The notes: generated by a model not told the origin, from the letters alone. A DNA stretch of 64,000 bases from Sepioteuthis lessoniana (GCA_963585895.1 OY757917.1:108853969-108917968), one strand, 5' to 3'. Positions 22,258 to 32,899 are shown, counted from the stretch's first letter. Made by a program: numbers and translations.

Positions 22258-22449
22258 GTTACATTACTTTTGTTATAGATCCTCCCTTGATGATGACCCA
22301 AGTCGGGTAGATAGTACTAGGGATACATACAACTATGGACAATACATAAATCAATTCCCACCGAATACGATAAAAACAGTACGGGAATACGAACGAATCC
22401 AGAAGAAAATGTGTAGACAGAAAATATCTACTATGTTTAATTAAATTTG

Positions 22450-22450
<1 letters not shown>
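22258..22450 (-). repeat. Repeat K arm B (inverted-repeat right arm)
   Basis: Reverse complement of arm A: 'ACTTTTGTTATAGATCCTCC', 'AGTACTAGGGATACATACAA', 'ACAGTACGGGAATACGAACG' and 'TGTAGACAGAAAATATCTAC'. A transcript through 21697-22450 could fold into a long imperfect hairpin. Confidence 0.85.

Positions 22451-22451
<1 letters not shown>

Positions 22452-22496
<45 letters not shown>
22452..22496. repeat. (TA)n microsatellite
   Basis: About 22 TA dinucleotides directly after arm B. Confidence 0.95.
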
Positions 22497-22498
<2 letters not shown>

Positions 22499-23464
22499 TA
22501 GCGTATGTGCATGTAGATAGAGGTGTGTATATATTATCATTAAATGGGTTGCTAAACAAGAGAGGAAAGACGGCAGAAATTAAGACATAATAAAATGAAA
22601 AGATAGGGATTTCTAAATGAAAATGAAAAGGTTATTTTTATGTTTATACTAAAGTGAAGTTTTTAGCACTAGTAAATACAGAAGTCATAAGACTAGAATA
22701 TTTATTATCAATTTTGACTTGAGTGGAAAATATGGGTGTTGAGGTTTGTAAGTAAAACCCTCAATATTCAACCAATCAATTGGTCGATATGATAGTTCGA
22801 TAAAAAGTCATCAGTTAGCTGTGACCATTAGACTTACAAGAATGGGTCCACCAGATCATTATGGGTTCCTCCCTCAGCCCACCATCAGCAATAGATGAAC
22901 CCAATTGGTCTAAAAAATAATTCAAGTGCAGTTTAAGTCTTCAGTGGACTGTTGATCGCTTAACCAAAGAGAAACCCCAAGCCAACCAGCCGTCCTCAAG
23001 CATTTCGGGAAAAATCACCGGTAGGGCTAACAGCAAGAGTAAGCTACTCCGAGTGAAGCAGAAAACTAACCAGCGCCCGAGATTCGTTCACCATTCACAT
23101 ACTCGACCTTGACTAAAAAGCTAAATAACATGCAAGCTACCCCGGGTCGTTGCGAAAACTAAAGAAAGATCATAATTGAATTCTAAGGTTGTCACTTTTT
23201 CCTTTGTGTAACTGACCAGTGGCTTATAGGTTTTCCGTCAAAACCAGAGGCCGAATTCTTTTTTAAAAACAAAGTTTGGTTATCCCCGGATAGGGGACGG
23301 GCTGCATTTAGAATTACATAGATTACATGTACTAAAAACAAACAAAATAAAATAAAATAATAAACAGAATCCACTCCTAATTGGTTTGGCTGTTTTAAGT
23401 GCAGTCATTCTCCTTCTGCTTTGGATTCTATATTGGATTTACTTAAGCAATGTTTTTTTATCAA
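22497..23464. other. No gene seen
   Basis: Spacer without recognisable genes. 'AACCAATCAATTGGTCGAT' style inverted motifs near 22780 are short. Confidence 0.5.
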
Positions 23465-23465
23465 A

Positions 23466-23640
23466 CATATATATACTTAGACTGAACTGGCGCAAAAACA
23501 CCTATCATATACACATAATAACACCCTAATGATCCACTAACTTTGCTGATGTTGCAATCAAATGTTTCTTCATCTTAAAAATAGTACCGCTCGTATGTCC
23601 TCCCATTATCAATCTTCGTGTGCATTGACTTTATTCCAAC
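23466..23640 (+). repeat. Repeat G, copy 1
   Basis: Shares with 25320-25480: 'CACTAACTTTGCTGATGT', 'AAATGTTTCTTCAT' and 'GCTCGTATGTC'. A segment of about 22 bp near its start (GAACTGGCGCAAAA) is present in the opposite orientation in copy 2. Confidence 0.75.
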
Positions 23641-24113
23641 ACTGTCGACGTCACACGACTTTCTTTACATTTACGTTTGGATTTATATATCACTTATAAA
23701 TAAATGGAAATATTTCTAAACCTGTGTATACAGTGTATTGTTCCCATTCTCACGATGTTTTCTGATGACAAACATAACATGACAAATCTCTTTTATTCAC
23801 GTTGAATATTTAAACAAACTAAAACGCATAATGTCTACTGTGAAACGCTTATTTTTATATGAATCTATGTCATGCTATCTGATTGTGCCTTGCTGAGTAT
23901 ACAATTTTATATAATAAAGCAATTTATAGAATTCTCTCTTGCAGATTGAACTTGTATTTATTTTATGTTTTAGAATTTAAGAAAAAATATATCGGTGTAA
24001 AGTAGCCACTCATCTGAAACAGCGCGAAAACTAAAATGCGTATGTAAATAAACAAATAATAAACAGGGAGATCGACAGAAATATTGTGAACAGACAGATC
24101 GATAAAAAGATAC
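23641..24113. other. No gene seen
   Basis: AT-rich spacer, no coding signal. Confidence 0.5.
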
Positions 24114-24432
24114 ATAATCAAAATATGGAGGTGCCCGTGGTGTAATGGTTATCGTCGTAGGAAATGCACACGGCGACACGAGTTCAAACCCTGGACAAGA
24201 CTGATTGCATTTCTCATAGCACTAATACCCATGGGAAAGGTATGAATTCAAATATTCTCCCTCCAGCTATGGGTAAATAGTAGGGCAGACTAGGTTCTTG
24301 AGTCTTGGTTAGGCAACTAGTCTAGGAGAAGGAAAACTCTGAATTCAGATCTGTTAAACTCCGCTTAAAAATTGACCTTGTGTCATATCCTGCCCGAGCG
24401 GAGGGGTTGGTAAATATGATAATCGAAATATG
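24114..24432 (+). mobile_element. tRNA-derived SINE (family B) with TSDs
   Basis: SINE body 24128-24418. The head shows a clear A box 'TGGTGTAATGGTTATCG' and B box 'GAGTTCAAACCC'. The body and end match the copy at 10618-10908 ('TTGTGTCATATCCTGCCCG', 'GGTTGGTAAATATGA'). The flanks are ATAATCAAAATATG (24114-24127) and ATAATCGAAATATG (24419-24432), a 14-bp TSD with one mismatch. It has slightly more decay than the 10.6-kb copy. Confidence 0.9.
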
Positions 24433-24955
24433 ACATAAATAAATAGGTCAATGAAAAAGAGAATAATATATCCCAAAGAATTACCTTTGAATTTTTATTA
24501 ATGAAATTCCATTCACAATTATTCCAAGATATTTTATCAAATAAAAATCAACATTTTACAAATCGTGTAAGTTGAGTGAATAATTTGTTATTGGTGTATA
24601 AACAAATAAATCGGATTATAATTTTTTTAAAAATAAGACAAAAGACAATTCTATTTTGTGTTACATATTTTTGTTTATTTATTCTCAACTTGTTTTGACT
24701 TTAGGCCTAGGTCCGGAGAAAAGTTTTTGTAAAATTTTCTTAAAATTCTTTTCTAAACTGATGGTATCTCATAAAAAGAGGACGTAAGAGGAAGTGATAA
24801 CGTACAATATTCATTTTTTAAAAACATTTTTCTGCTATTCTAGTGTCTTCGACTGACCTGAATATATATGGTGTCAGGATATATGACAAAAGGTTCTTCG
24901 TTTGAGATGCATGTGCTAAGTAAGGGGCGGGGGTATGAATCAAATAAGCCATAAC

Positions 24956-24989
<34 letters not shown>

Positions 24990-25262
24990 GCTTATTTAGG
25001 TTTTAATGTATCACCCCAAATTCATCTAACCCATTTTAAAGCTGTATCATTCAGTTTAATGCTAAATTCATTTGAAGTCAGTGTTTGGAGACGTTATATA
25101 TGGGAAGGAAAAAGCTATTCATCAAATCGTAATAGACGTTATAGGAGGATATTTATTGAAGATTTGTTTGTTCATTGAAAAATCTTAAAATAACTATTCT
25201 TATCCGCAAGTATTAAGAAGATGTACTTTATATATATTTGATAAGCAGATGTCTTAAAACTG
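24433..25262. other. No gene seen; contains a 31-base T run
   Basis: AT-rich. An uninterrupted T run lies at 24958-24988. The open frame 24987-25178 after it has no recognisable domain, though 'SLMLNSFEVSVWRRYIWEGK' is not obviously repeat-derived. Confidence 0.45.
24958..24988. repeat. Poly(T) tract, 31 bases
   Basis: Uninterrupted T run. It could be the poly(A) end of an antisense retrocopy, but no copied gene is recognised to its left or right. Confidence 0.9.
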
Positions 25263-25265
25263 TTT

Positions 25266-25322
<57 letters not shown>
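25263..25322. repeat. (TG)n(TA)n microsatellite
   Basis: Short TG run, then about 24 TA dinucleotides, running straight into repeat G copy 2. Confidence 0.95.
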
Positions 25323-25324
<2 letters not shown>

Positions 25325-25480
25325 TTAGGTGGTTTTGCGCCAGTTCAATCTAACATATACCCGGAATCACCACCTAATAAACCACTAACTTTGCTGATGT
25401 CATAACAAAATGTTTCTTCATTTTTAAAATAGCGCTCGTATGTCTTCCCTTTATCAAATAAACTTTATATAAGATTTTGC
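25320..25480 (+). repeat. Repeat G, copy 2, with an inverted leading segment
   Basis: After 'ACTTAG' this copy reads 'GTGGTTTTGCGCCAGTTC', the reverse complement of the matching stretch in copy 1. The rest ('CACTAACTTTGCTGATGT' onward) is in the same orientation in both. Confidence 0.75.
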
Positions 25481-25591
25481 ATAAAAAATGCTGTTCATTT
25501 TATCAATGCATATGTTTTTTTTTTAATTACTTTTTTCATGAGCAGACCTCGTATTTTTATTAAGTCACTCTCGAAGTAACACACTATCTTA

Positions 25592-25628
25592 AATATATAT
25601 ATATATATATATATATTGAGAGAGAGAT
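25592..25628. repeat. (TA)n(GA)n microsatellite
   Basis: TA run followed by GAGAGAGA. Confidence 0.9.
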
Positions 25629-25676
25629 AGAGTTTGAGTGCAGATTTTTTGGTACAGAAATCCTAATAAGTTTAAT

Positions 25677-25750
25677 TTCTGATGCAACCCTGTTGCGTCA
25701 GAGATTGAACTGGTTTGGATATTCTGATGCAAGAAGGTTACGTCAGAAAT
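25677..25750 (+). repeat. Two adjacent small hairpins of related sequence
   Basis: CTGATGCAAC-CCT-GTTGCGTCAG (from about 25679) is an inverted repeat with one wobble. About 44 bp on, CTGATGCAAG-AAG-GTTACGTCAG (from about 25723) is a second, related one. No ribosomal or tRNA context is seen. Confidence 0.6.
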
Positions 25751-26104
25751 CCACCTAGCTAAAAAAATGGGTTAAAACTATTTAAAAAAAAAAAAAGGTA
25801 AAACAACACGTCTGAGAAAAATCAACACCAAGTTAGAGCAGGACCTATTATTATTTGAAGTTGACTTTTTCAGACGTACTTTTTTGACTTTTTCCTTCTC
25901 CAAGTAAATTTCTTTATGTTTGTCGAAAAGTATTGTTTGTCACGTACCAAATTAATATATCGAAAATTTTCTTTGTTTATTCACTTAGATTCGATTCATT
26001 AAAACGAACATTTCTCACAATTAGCGCTTAAAAATGAGTTTGGGCCGTTATGATTACTTAAGTTTTGATTATCTAGGAAACTGTAAGAAAAATGAAAGGG
26101 AAAA
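25751..26104. other. No gene seen
   Basis: AT-rich spacer. Confidence 0.5.
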
Positions 26105-26258
26105 TTTGAACACACACACACATATATATATAATCTTCCAAACCTGGCATAAAACTTAAATTTGTTTACAATTGAATCTAACAAGATTTTGCTGTATCGA
26201 GGTTTAAAATATATGTTTGTATATTCAATTTTGTACCTCTCTTTCTCTCTCTCTCTCA

Positions 26259-26315
<57 letters not shown>

Positions 26316-26339
26316 AGAATATGAAATTATGTGTGTGTG

Positions 26340-26376
<37 letters not shown>

Positions 26377-26440
26377 CCACCCACACAGAATTATGCGTGA
26401 GTGCGTATGTCAACAGAGAGAGGGATTGAGAGAGTAATTC
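26105..26440. repeat. Compound microsatellite region (CA, TA, CT, GA, TG)
   Basis: Alternating CA, TA, CT, GA, TG and TA runs from 26111 to about 26371, then GAGAGAG near 26415-26433. The 125- and 91-codon open frames on both strands here translate the microsatellite (YIYIYI, REREKE) and are not genes. Confidence 0.9.
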
Positions 26441-27599
26441 ATGATTATATATTTTATACCTCGATAAGGCAAGTTGTTATTAGGTTCAGCTGTAAACAAA
26501 ATGTCAACTTTTAACTCATGACTCAAAATAAGCATGTAACTTGTGAGAAATCTGTTTTTCAAAATTTGCTGTTATGGCTTAGACTATTAGATATATTTTA
26601 CCAGTATTCAGCGATTGCAGAAAAATTACTTAACATTACTAAAACGAATAAATAAAAACAAAATCTAAAATTATATGTCCCACAATCCAACGATTTTTTT
26701 TTTTTCGTTAATGTCAGTTCTTACAAACTACGCAATATTACTTGCGACTTACATAACCGACGTTTTGTAGTGTTGTTGTCCTTTTTAAAAAAAATTTAAA
26801 AAAAAACATTTCCATGAAAACTGTTCCTAGCACAGTGACTTATGGTTCTTTTAACCACCTTTTTAAAACGTCGGTTTTCTATAATGTCATCATAAAAATG
26901 ACATTTAAAAAATAATTCAGTTCTAACCTGCAGAGATGAAAGACAGGAAAAATAAACATCCAATAAAACTTGTTCTGACCTATCATTATCTTGCACAGCT
27001 GCGATGAACCTCATTACCACTCGAGAAACAAGATGAATAGTTATACTACTAGTACTTGTTGAAGTGAGAAAAAAAATGAATGAATTCCCTGGGAAAGACT
27101 TTCCCACGCTTCAATGAATATCAGTCAAACTTGTACATCCAGTACGATTCATTCATTTCTGATTTTACTTGACAGAACATAGAATACATTATGAAGTAAA
27201 AGAATATATCCAATATGTACGTAAAAATCTGAAGCGTAAAAAATGCTAGGTAGAGAAAATATATTTCAACAAGTTCGCCCATAAATTTTTACATATTAGA
27301 GATTTTTAAAAATTTTCTATAACGTTGATTTTTCTCTGAGACAACATATACCTGAACCACATTATTGTTCAATACTATAAACGATAAACGGATATTATAA
27401 GGTATTATCTTATTACAAAACTTTACTCTGAACCCCAGGATAAAAATGAAACACCTCTATAGATCATAAGATAAATAAAAAAGTCAAACAGCATGAATAT
27501 ATTTCTAGCCAAACCCTTGACTACAGGCACGATGCAATACAATGTCCACGTTTACGCAGGGTTTTGCTGGTCAAAATTCAGTTTTCCTTTTTATAGACT
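26441..27599. other. No gene seen
   Basis: AT-rich spacer. The 103-codon minus-strand frame 26796-27107 (with 'LTSTSTSSITIHLVSRVVMR') has no domain I recognise, and I do not call it. Confidence 0.4.
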
Positions 27600-27775
27600 G
27601 ATTCTGATAGAATGGTAAAACCCCCGGTCTTACTCTTTGGTAGACGGTATGGGTTAATGCCTTTACTAATAGAATTAAATTGAAATTTAAAGCAATCTCA
27701 GTCCTGAATTAAACTCAGGTCAATATGACCATTTTCTCGGACAATAACCGTTACACCATACGCCTCCACAATCTT
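27600..27775 (-). mobile_element. Degenerate antisense tRNA-SINE
   Basis: 'GGTAGACGGTATGGGTTAAT', 'CTGAATTAAACTCAGGTC' (B box, antisense) and 'ACAATAACCGTTACACCATA' (A box, antisense) occur in the right order and spacing for an inverted SINE of family B or C. Confidence 0.5.
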
Positions 27776-27989
27776 ATGGTTTGTTTTATCTTTTTAAGGG
27801 CACATCAGTTTTCTTTGGTTTGTAGACAAGTTCACCTACCAAGGAAGCAGTGTCTCATCAACCGAAAAAGACATCGACACGCGGCTAACAAAAGCAGGGA
27901 CAGCTATCGATAAACTATCGGTCATATGGAAATCAGACCTGACCGATGAAATGAAACGCAGTTTCTTCCAGGCAGTGGTCGTGTCGATA

Positions 27990-27993
27990 TTAC
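27990..27993 (+). repeat. Target-site duplication of the solo LTR, left copy
   Basis: TTAC, repeated at 28790-28793. Confidence 0.85.
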
Positions 27994-28789
27994 TGTTATA
28001 TTTTGACCCTCGCCCCGGCCCAAAAATGCTATTCCAAGGTGATACACCGGAAGGAAGTGACACATTCCAATGGCCAGTAATCGAAAGAGATCGCGTGGGC
28101 GGATTAAGGCTTATGATATGGGACAAGGTGAAGGTCCCATTGTGCCACTACAGTGATGCCCCGGAAGAGAGTAACCTCTGAACTGCATGACAGTTATTTC
28201 CGCTTGATGACGATCAAACATTCGATTTCAAAGATCCAGTGGGCGATCATGTGGGCGTTGAATTATTATATAATTGAGTTGAGTTGGGTGCCAGAGCAGT
28301 TGCTAGCAGACTTCCAGAGAGTTAGAGACGAGATGTAGTAGGGAAAGCCACACCCGACCGAGGGGGTCCTCGGAAAGCCCCGATGGAGTTGCCAGTAGAA
28401 ACCCAGACACCTAGAGACCAGATGTGGTAGGGAAAGCCACACCCGACCGAGGAGGCCCTCGGAAACCCCCTATGGAGTTTGGGGTCCAGAGAAGATGCTG
28501 ATAAGATGCCATAAAGAAAGCCAGCATCCAGCAGTGGATCCCAAGACCTCTGGTTGAGCATCTAAGAGAACAAGAAAGACACAACGTGACGGTCATAACA
28601 GTGGGGTCAAAATATGAAGTTTATGTTCGGTCTCCAACACCCTCTCACATGCAAACCTTGAACAACCCTTTCGAACCCTTGCAATAAAGTGAGAGGTATA
28701 TATGTTGTTAAAGAAGTCTTCCTGCTTCCTTTCTTCATGCGTCTGTTTAACTATTGAGTCGTTATCATACCGCAAATGAGTATATAACA
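27994..28789 (+). mobile_element. Solo LTR of an LTR retrotransposon (796 bp)
   Basis: Begins TGTTATA and ends TATAACA, perfect 7-bp inverted ends of the TG...CA type. TTAC target duplications flank it and it sits inside an RTE copy. A polyadenylation signal AATAAA is at 28683-28688, near the 3' end as expected of an LTR. An 89-bp direct repeat occurs inside: units from about 28322 and 28411 share 'GGGAAAGCCACACCCGACCG'. It is much more GC-rich than its surroundings. No gag or pol is present, so this is the product of LTR-LTR recombination. Orientation is set by the AATAAA. The superfamily cannot be told from the LTR alone, although a 4-bp TSD fits several. Small minus-strand open frames here (28322-28596) are by-products of the internal repeat. 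Confidence 0.88.
28322..28495 (+). repeat. 89-bp tandem duplication inside the solo LTR
   Basis: Two units, each with 'GGGAAAGCCACACCCGACCG', 'CTCGGAAA' and 'ATGGAGTT'; the second starts 89 bp after the first. Confidence 0.85.
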
Positions 28790-28793
28790 TTAC
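28790..28793 (+). repeat. Target-site duplication of the solo LTR, right copy
   Basis: TTAC, matching 27990-27993. Confidence 0.85.
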
Positions 28794-29195
28794 TATATGG
28801 ATGCACTACATGGACAGTAACTAAACTGACGGAGAAAAAGCTTGACGGCAACTACACAAGAATGCTGCGAGCAATTTTGAACAAGTCCTGGAGGCAAAAC
28901 AACACTAACTATACGGCCACCTACCTCCCATCACGAGAACTATCCAAGTTAGACGAACCAGACATACAGGACATTGCTGGAGAAGCGGGGGCGAGCTCAT
29001 AAGTGATGTTCTCCGATGGACCCCGTCATATGGCCGAGCAAAAGCAGGATGACCTGCTCGAACCTACATACAGCAGTTCTGTGAGGATACGGGATGTAGC
29101 TCTGAGGACCTGCCAGAAGCGGTGAACGATAGGGAAGAGTGGCGAGAGAAGGTCAGCGATATCAGTGCTGGCGGCACGACATGATGATGATGAAT

Positions 29196-29303
29196 AATAA
29201 AACTATCCTTTTAGAAGAATAGTGGTAGTACTATTTAAACAAAGCTGTTGGGATAAGAGGGTTCATACCTTTCCCAATGCTATTAGTATAAAAGTGAATG
29301 TAA
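29196..29303 (-). mobile_element. SINE family C fragment, antisense
   Basis: 'ACTATCCTTTTAGAAGAATA', 'GTGGTAGTACTATTTAA' and 'TTCATACCTTTCCCAATG' match the body of family C at 18530-18610. The tRNA head is missing. It abuts the RTE tail. Confidence 0.65.
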
Positions 29304-30040
29304 ATATGTATATATATATATATGTGTGGTCTATTTATTCTTGGACAGCAGCGTAGTCTTACTTACCTTTTCCGTTTTGATTGAATAATAGCACACAAGA
29401 AATAATAAAATTTAGTATATTTGGCCCAAAACAATATTAACTTAGAAAAATATATTATGGCTCCAGGTATTTATCGTTGATCCTGAATACATTCGGTCAG
29501 ATCTACTCGTTTATCAGGTTTTCCTGAGATTGACTAGACAGAAGTTCCGAGCACTCTATGAAAATCGACTTCACTAATTATTAAACCATAACAGGTACAC
29601 AGTGGTTATTAGAAGAAATAATGATTAAGAAAACTATAGAATCTAAAGATTTATTTTTAATAAATAAAAAAAATGACTTGTAATGTTTTTAAAAAATCAT
29701 ATTAAAACATCGAAAGAATTTATGAACAAAAAAATCATTGTATTTTTATGACCATCTTGTCCCTGTATCCGGCCAATTTAAAACACCTACTGGTAAAGTT
29801 TTCATAACTTAATTGATAACGATTTAAATGCTGCAATACTTACTCCTAATCTCAGGGTATGGAAGTTTTAAACTTCAGTAAGTTTTGGTATGCATTTTCG
29901 AACTATACAACTGATAGAACTGCCCTATAAGAACGATGTGTGATTTATGATAAACAAGTACAGAATTAAAATCTTATAAATTCAGGAATTGTATTTTCAT
30001 GAGATTTAAAATCAATACTTCTGAAAGTTTTATTCCCTTT
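29304..30040. other. No gene seen
   Basis: AT-rich spacer, no coding signal. Confidence 0.5.
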
Positions 30041-30105
30041 ACATCATCGAAGTTAAGCAACCATGAGCTTGTAGAGTTTGGAGATGGCTGACAATGCAGA
30101 AAGCA
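30041..30105 (+). pseudogene. 5S rRNA-like fragment
   Basis: 'CATCATCGAAGTTAAGCAAC' followed by 'TGAGCTTGTAGAGTTTGG' and 'AGATGGCTGAC' resembles the internal control region of eukaryotic 5S rRNA (the GAAGTTAAGC A box, then the GGTTAGTA...TTGGATGGGTGACC region), with gaps and substitutions. No intact ends are seen. It is either a 5S pseudogene or the head of a 5S-derived SINE. The match is from memory of the 5S consensus. Confidence 0.45.
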
Positions 30106-30514
30106 GAAACTACGGTGTGTTTCATGAATAAAAACATTTTTAAAGAAGGAATTCTAAAGTTTAAAAAGATATACTAAACGAAAATATATTTCACAACATA
30201 CGTAAATGCGGTCGATTTTGTATTTGCAATGAATACAAGGGGGAAATGACTAGCTGTCTAGGAAACACTTCTGTATATTTAACAATTGAATCACTGGAAA
30301 ACTCTCTCAGCCTGATTAGTCATTTTATCTCTGGCTGTTGTAACCTGTGAATAACAATCAACAAAATCACCCAAAAATTATGCTAATTTTGATAAGTGTG
30401 ATTAATCACTGATTTGGGCTCAGTTTGCTGAAGTTCTGATGCTTATAACTGGAAACATAAAAATTCAATCTGCATATATTTTCAGAACCTAACCACAATG
30501 TGCAGAGCATATCT

Positions 30515-30800
30515 TTTTTAAATGTTACATTGTATATTTTTCACTAATCATAGAGTTCATTGTAAATTTAAAAAAAAATACCCCAGTGTATATTTTGTAC
30601 TAATCCAAGATTGTGTTGGATATCTATTGATTTTCAAAGACTGCACGGTATATTATTCACTAATCCAAGATTACACTGAATATATATTGTTTAATTTAAG
30701 ATTATATTAAACATTTTTACTTGTCTAAGATTACGCTACATATTTGCTGATCGAAGATTGCACACTAAAATTTTGCTAATCCAATATTATTCTTAGTCTT
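30515..30800 (+). repeat. Minisatellite, period about 30 bp, about 9 units
   Basis: Units of the type 'TAATCCAAGATTACACTG' + 'ATATATATTG' start at about 30602, 30632, 30661, 30692, 30722, 30749 and 30777, so the period is 28-31 bp. Earlier, more diverged units reach back to about 30515. The same unit recurs at 35836-35920. Confidence 0.85.
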
Positions 30801-31365
30801 ATCTTTTACATCTTTACTATACCTTCTTCGTTCTTCCAGGCCAGCAGATTGTCATTTGCTGAAAAACTAGCACTGCACAATATTTCTTCCTGCTGTTAAT
30901 TTTCCCCACTTAATTCTATATAAAACTAAGCTGGACATTGTAAATATGTATGATTTTAAAGGGAAACTGGCTATGAACTATTTTAGCATAAAGAAAGAAT
31001 ATATTCCGGGAGGTTTTCAAAACTGCATAAGCACCAACTTAGTCTAAAGAGCTGATCTTCTAGAAATCCAATATTACCACATACACACATATTTATATAT
31101 AACTGGCTAATTTATTATCAGTCGGGTTTCAAATAATTCTATTGTTTTGTAGGAATGACAACAAACTTGTCACTTAACCGACATTCTTTGAAAACAAAGT
31201 ATTTAAACACTAACGATACCTTAATTAAGGGTCGTACAGTTTATATAATTAAAAGGAAAGAGAATCGGTGGATATTCTGGGAAGAATCATCATTAAAGTG
31301 ATTATTTGTTTTTAAACTTTTGTTTATATTCGTACAAAAACATACCTAAGCCCTATCAGCTGGTA
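30801..31365. other. No gene seen
   Basis: AT-rich spacer. Confidence 0.5.
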
Positions 31366-31369
31366 TTAA

Positions 31370-31560
31370 AATAGTCTGACAGTATCTCATGCAGAGGTGT
31401 AAGACACGTCCTTTCTAAGAAAGATGGGTCCTAAGTAGGTCATAAAACTGCATCTGATAGTTAGACTTCAGTTTTAGAGATATGGGGTTTGTGCAGAAAC
31501 CCTTCATTGTTTTTTCTTCCAGGTCCACTCTTAGTTCGAGCGGTAGTATATGTTTGAATT
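31370..31560 (+). repeat. Diverged D-element head
   Basis: 'ATCTGATAGTTAGACTTCAG', 'TTTCTTCCAGGTCCACTC' and 'GTTCGAGCGGTAGTAT' parallel the D head ('AATCTGATGGTGAGGTTCCA', 'CTCAGGCCCACTCTGGCC', 'GAGTGGTAGCACC'). Confidence 0.5.
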
Positions 31561-32082
31561 CTATTTATATGTTAATGAGATCTTTATTGATATTTTATTT
31601 GTATTTGATAAGAACATGTAAACAAAGAGACTATAATAAACATTTTTAAGAAACTTTTCCACACAAAATGTAAATATAAACTTAAAATGGACGGGATTCG
31701 TAAAACTCTCTGCATAAAATAACACTAGGTGCGTTATTGTGCCATTAAGATCCATAATTTAATCAATTAAAAAGAACCTACAAAAATAAGAAATTTTCAT
31801 TGTTGAATATGCATTTGCATTCATAAAATCGAGAAAAACTTATAATTATGGATTTATATATATCAATCATACAAAGGTTAATTTATAAACATAGCAAAAA
31901 TATCATAATATACCTAGGTACTATGTAATATCATTATATATATATATATACCTAGGTTCTATGTAAACAGATTATATATAATTCTTTACCTTGAACTGTT
32001 AATTTATTATGATTGTATAGAGAATTGCTTATAAATAAGTAAACCCATTACAGTTATTTAATAAAAATATTAATTTCCTTCT

Positions 32083-32108
32083 AATATATATATATATATA
32101 TATATATA
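32083..32108. repeat. (TA)n microsatellite
   Basis: About 13 TA dinucleotides. Confidence 0.9.
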
Positions 32109-32189
32109 CGTGTTTTATTATTTTGATTGAACATGAAATGTATATTACTAAGAATTATTTTTACGAAAGTATAAAAAATGAAACTTCAT

Positions 32190-32190
32190 A

Positions 32191-32248
<58 letters not shown>
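32190..32248. repeat. (CA)n(TA)n microsatellite
   Basis: CA run followed by about 20 TA dinucleotides. Confidence 0.95.
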
Positions 32249-32899
32249 TTTTTCATTTTATTTGGAGAGATGTGAATTTCAGTCTGGCAAAGTTTGTCAA
32301 AAAGAATTAACTAGAAATACCCATTTCATTTTTTTCCAAAACTCATGAAATCTTTACTTTGGAAGAAAATAACATCAAAAATTCTGGATTGAGCTTATTG
32401 CAACGTGATCCGTATATATTTGCTTCAGTATAGAAAACCGGAAAAACAAATTCGAAAAGGTTGTCCAATTCTTCTAAAGACAAATAATTTAAAATCACCA
32501 GACCTGTATAAAATAGTAGGAAATTAAGTTTAGAAGCATTAAAGTAAGTGGTGTCCTTAAGTATAAACTAACCACTAATAGTTCTTGCGACAACAACCTT
32601 TAAAAAAGCAGTGTCATCAGTGTTTTTACACCGCAAAAATTGTTTTGACACATAGATGTTAGAATATCGACAAATCTTAATTTATTAATGTTAAAATAGA
32701 AGGAAAAACAACGGTTCATTTTATAATTTTAGCTGAGTGTCTGTGGATAGAGATTTGATAATATAAAAGTTTCAAAAGAAATTTTTTAAAAATTATGTTA
32801 CGGATTATGAAACAGATTAATCACGCTTTTGATAATAATAGCTTTGATGTAATTTTTATAATCCTGGACAACAACACTATAAATATGGGGGTGCATCTC

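Larger units (their letters stand above)
27817..29192 (+). mobile_element. 5'-truncated RTE LINE copy, split by a solo LTR
   Basis: Left part (27817-27993) encodes 'VSSTEKDIDTRLTKAGTA', 'DKLSVIWKSDLTDEMKRSFF' and 'QAVVVSI'. The right part (from 28790) resumes with 'LYGCTTWTVTKLTEKKLDGN' and 'YTRMLRAILNKSWRQ', then frameshifts and ends with the RTE C-terminus ('VSDISAGGTT'-like) and an ATGATGATGATG tail at 29181-29192. Between them sits a complete solo LTR. Removing it rejoins the RTE exactly at the sequence seen in 49640-51372. There are small deletions after 'SWRQ', and the copy is dead. Confidence 0.9.
31561..32895. other. No gene seen
   Basis: Very AT-rich with TA tracts at 32083-32108 and 32190-32248. 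No coding signal. Confidence 0.5.

Noticed and set aside
24128..24200. tRNA gene
   Set aside because: A and B boxes are present but the acceptor stem does not close and the sequence continues into the SINE body; the same holds for the other tRNA-like heads.
25999..26437. Open frames of 125 and 91 codons on opposite strands
   Set aside because: They translate TA, CT, GA and TG microsatellites; no protein signal.
26796..27107. 103-codon minus-strand frame as a gene
   Set aside because: No signal peptide, domain or repeat support, and the length is plausible by chance.
28322..28596. Two minus frames of 61-79 codons
   Set aside because: They lie in the duplicated GC-rich part of the solo LTR and mirror the 89-bp repeat.
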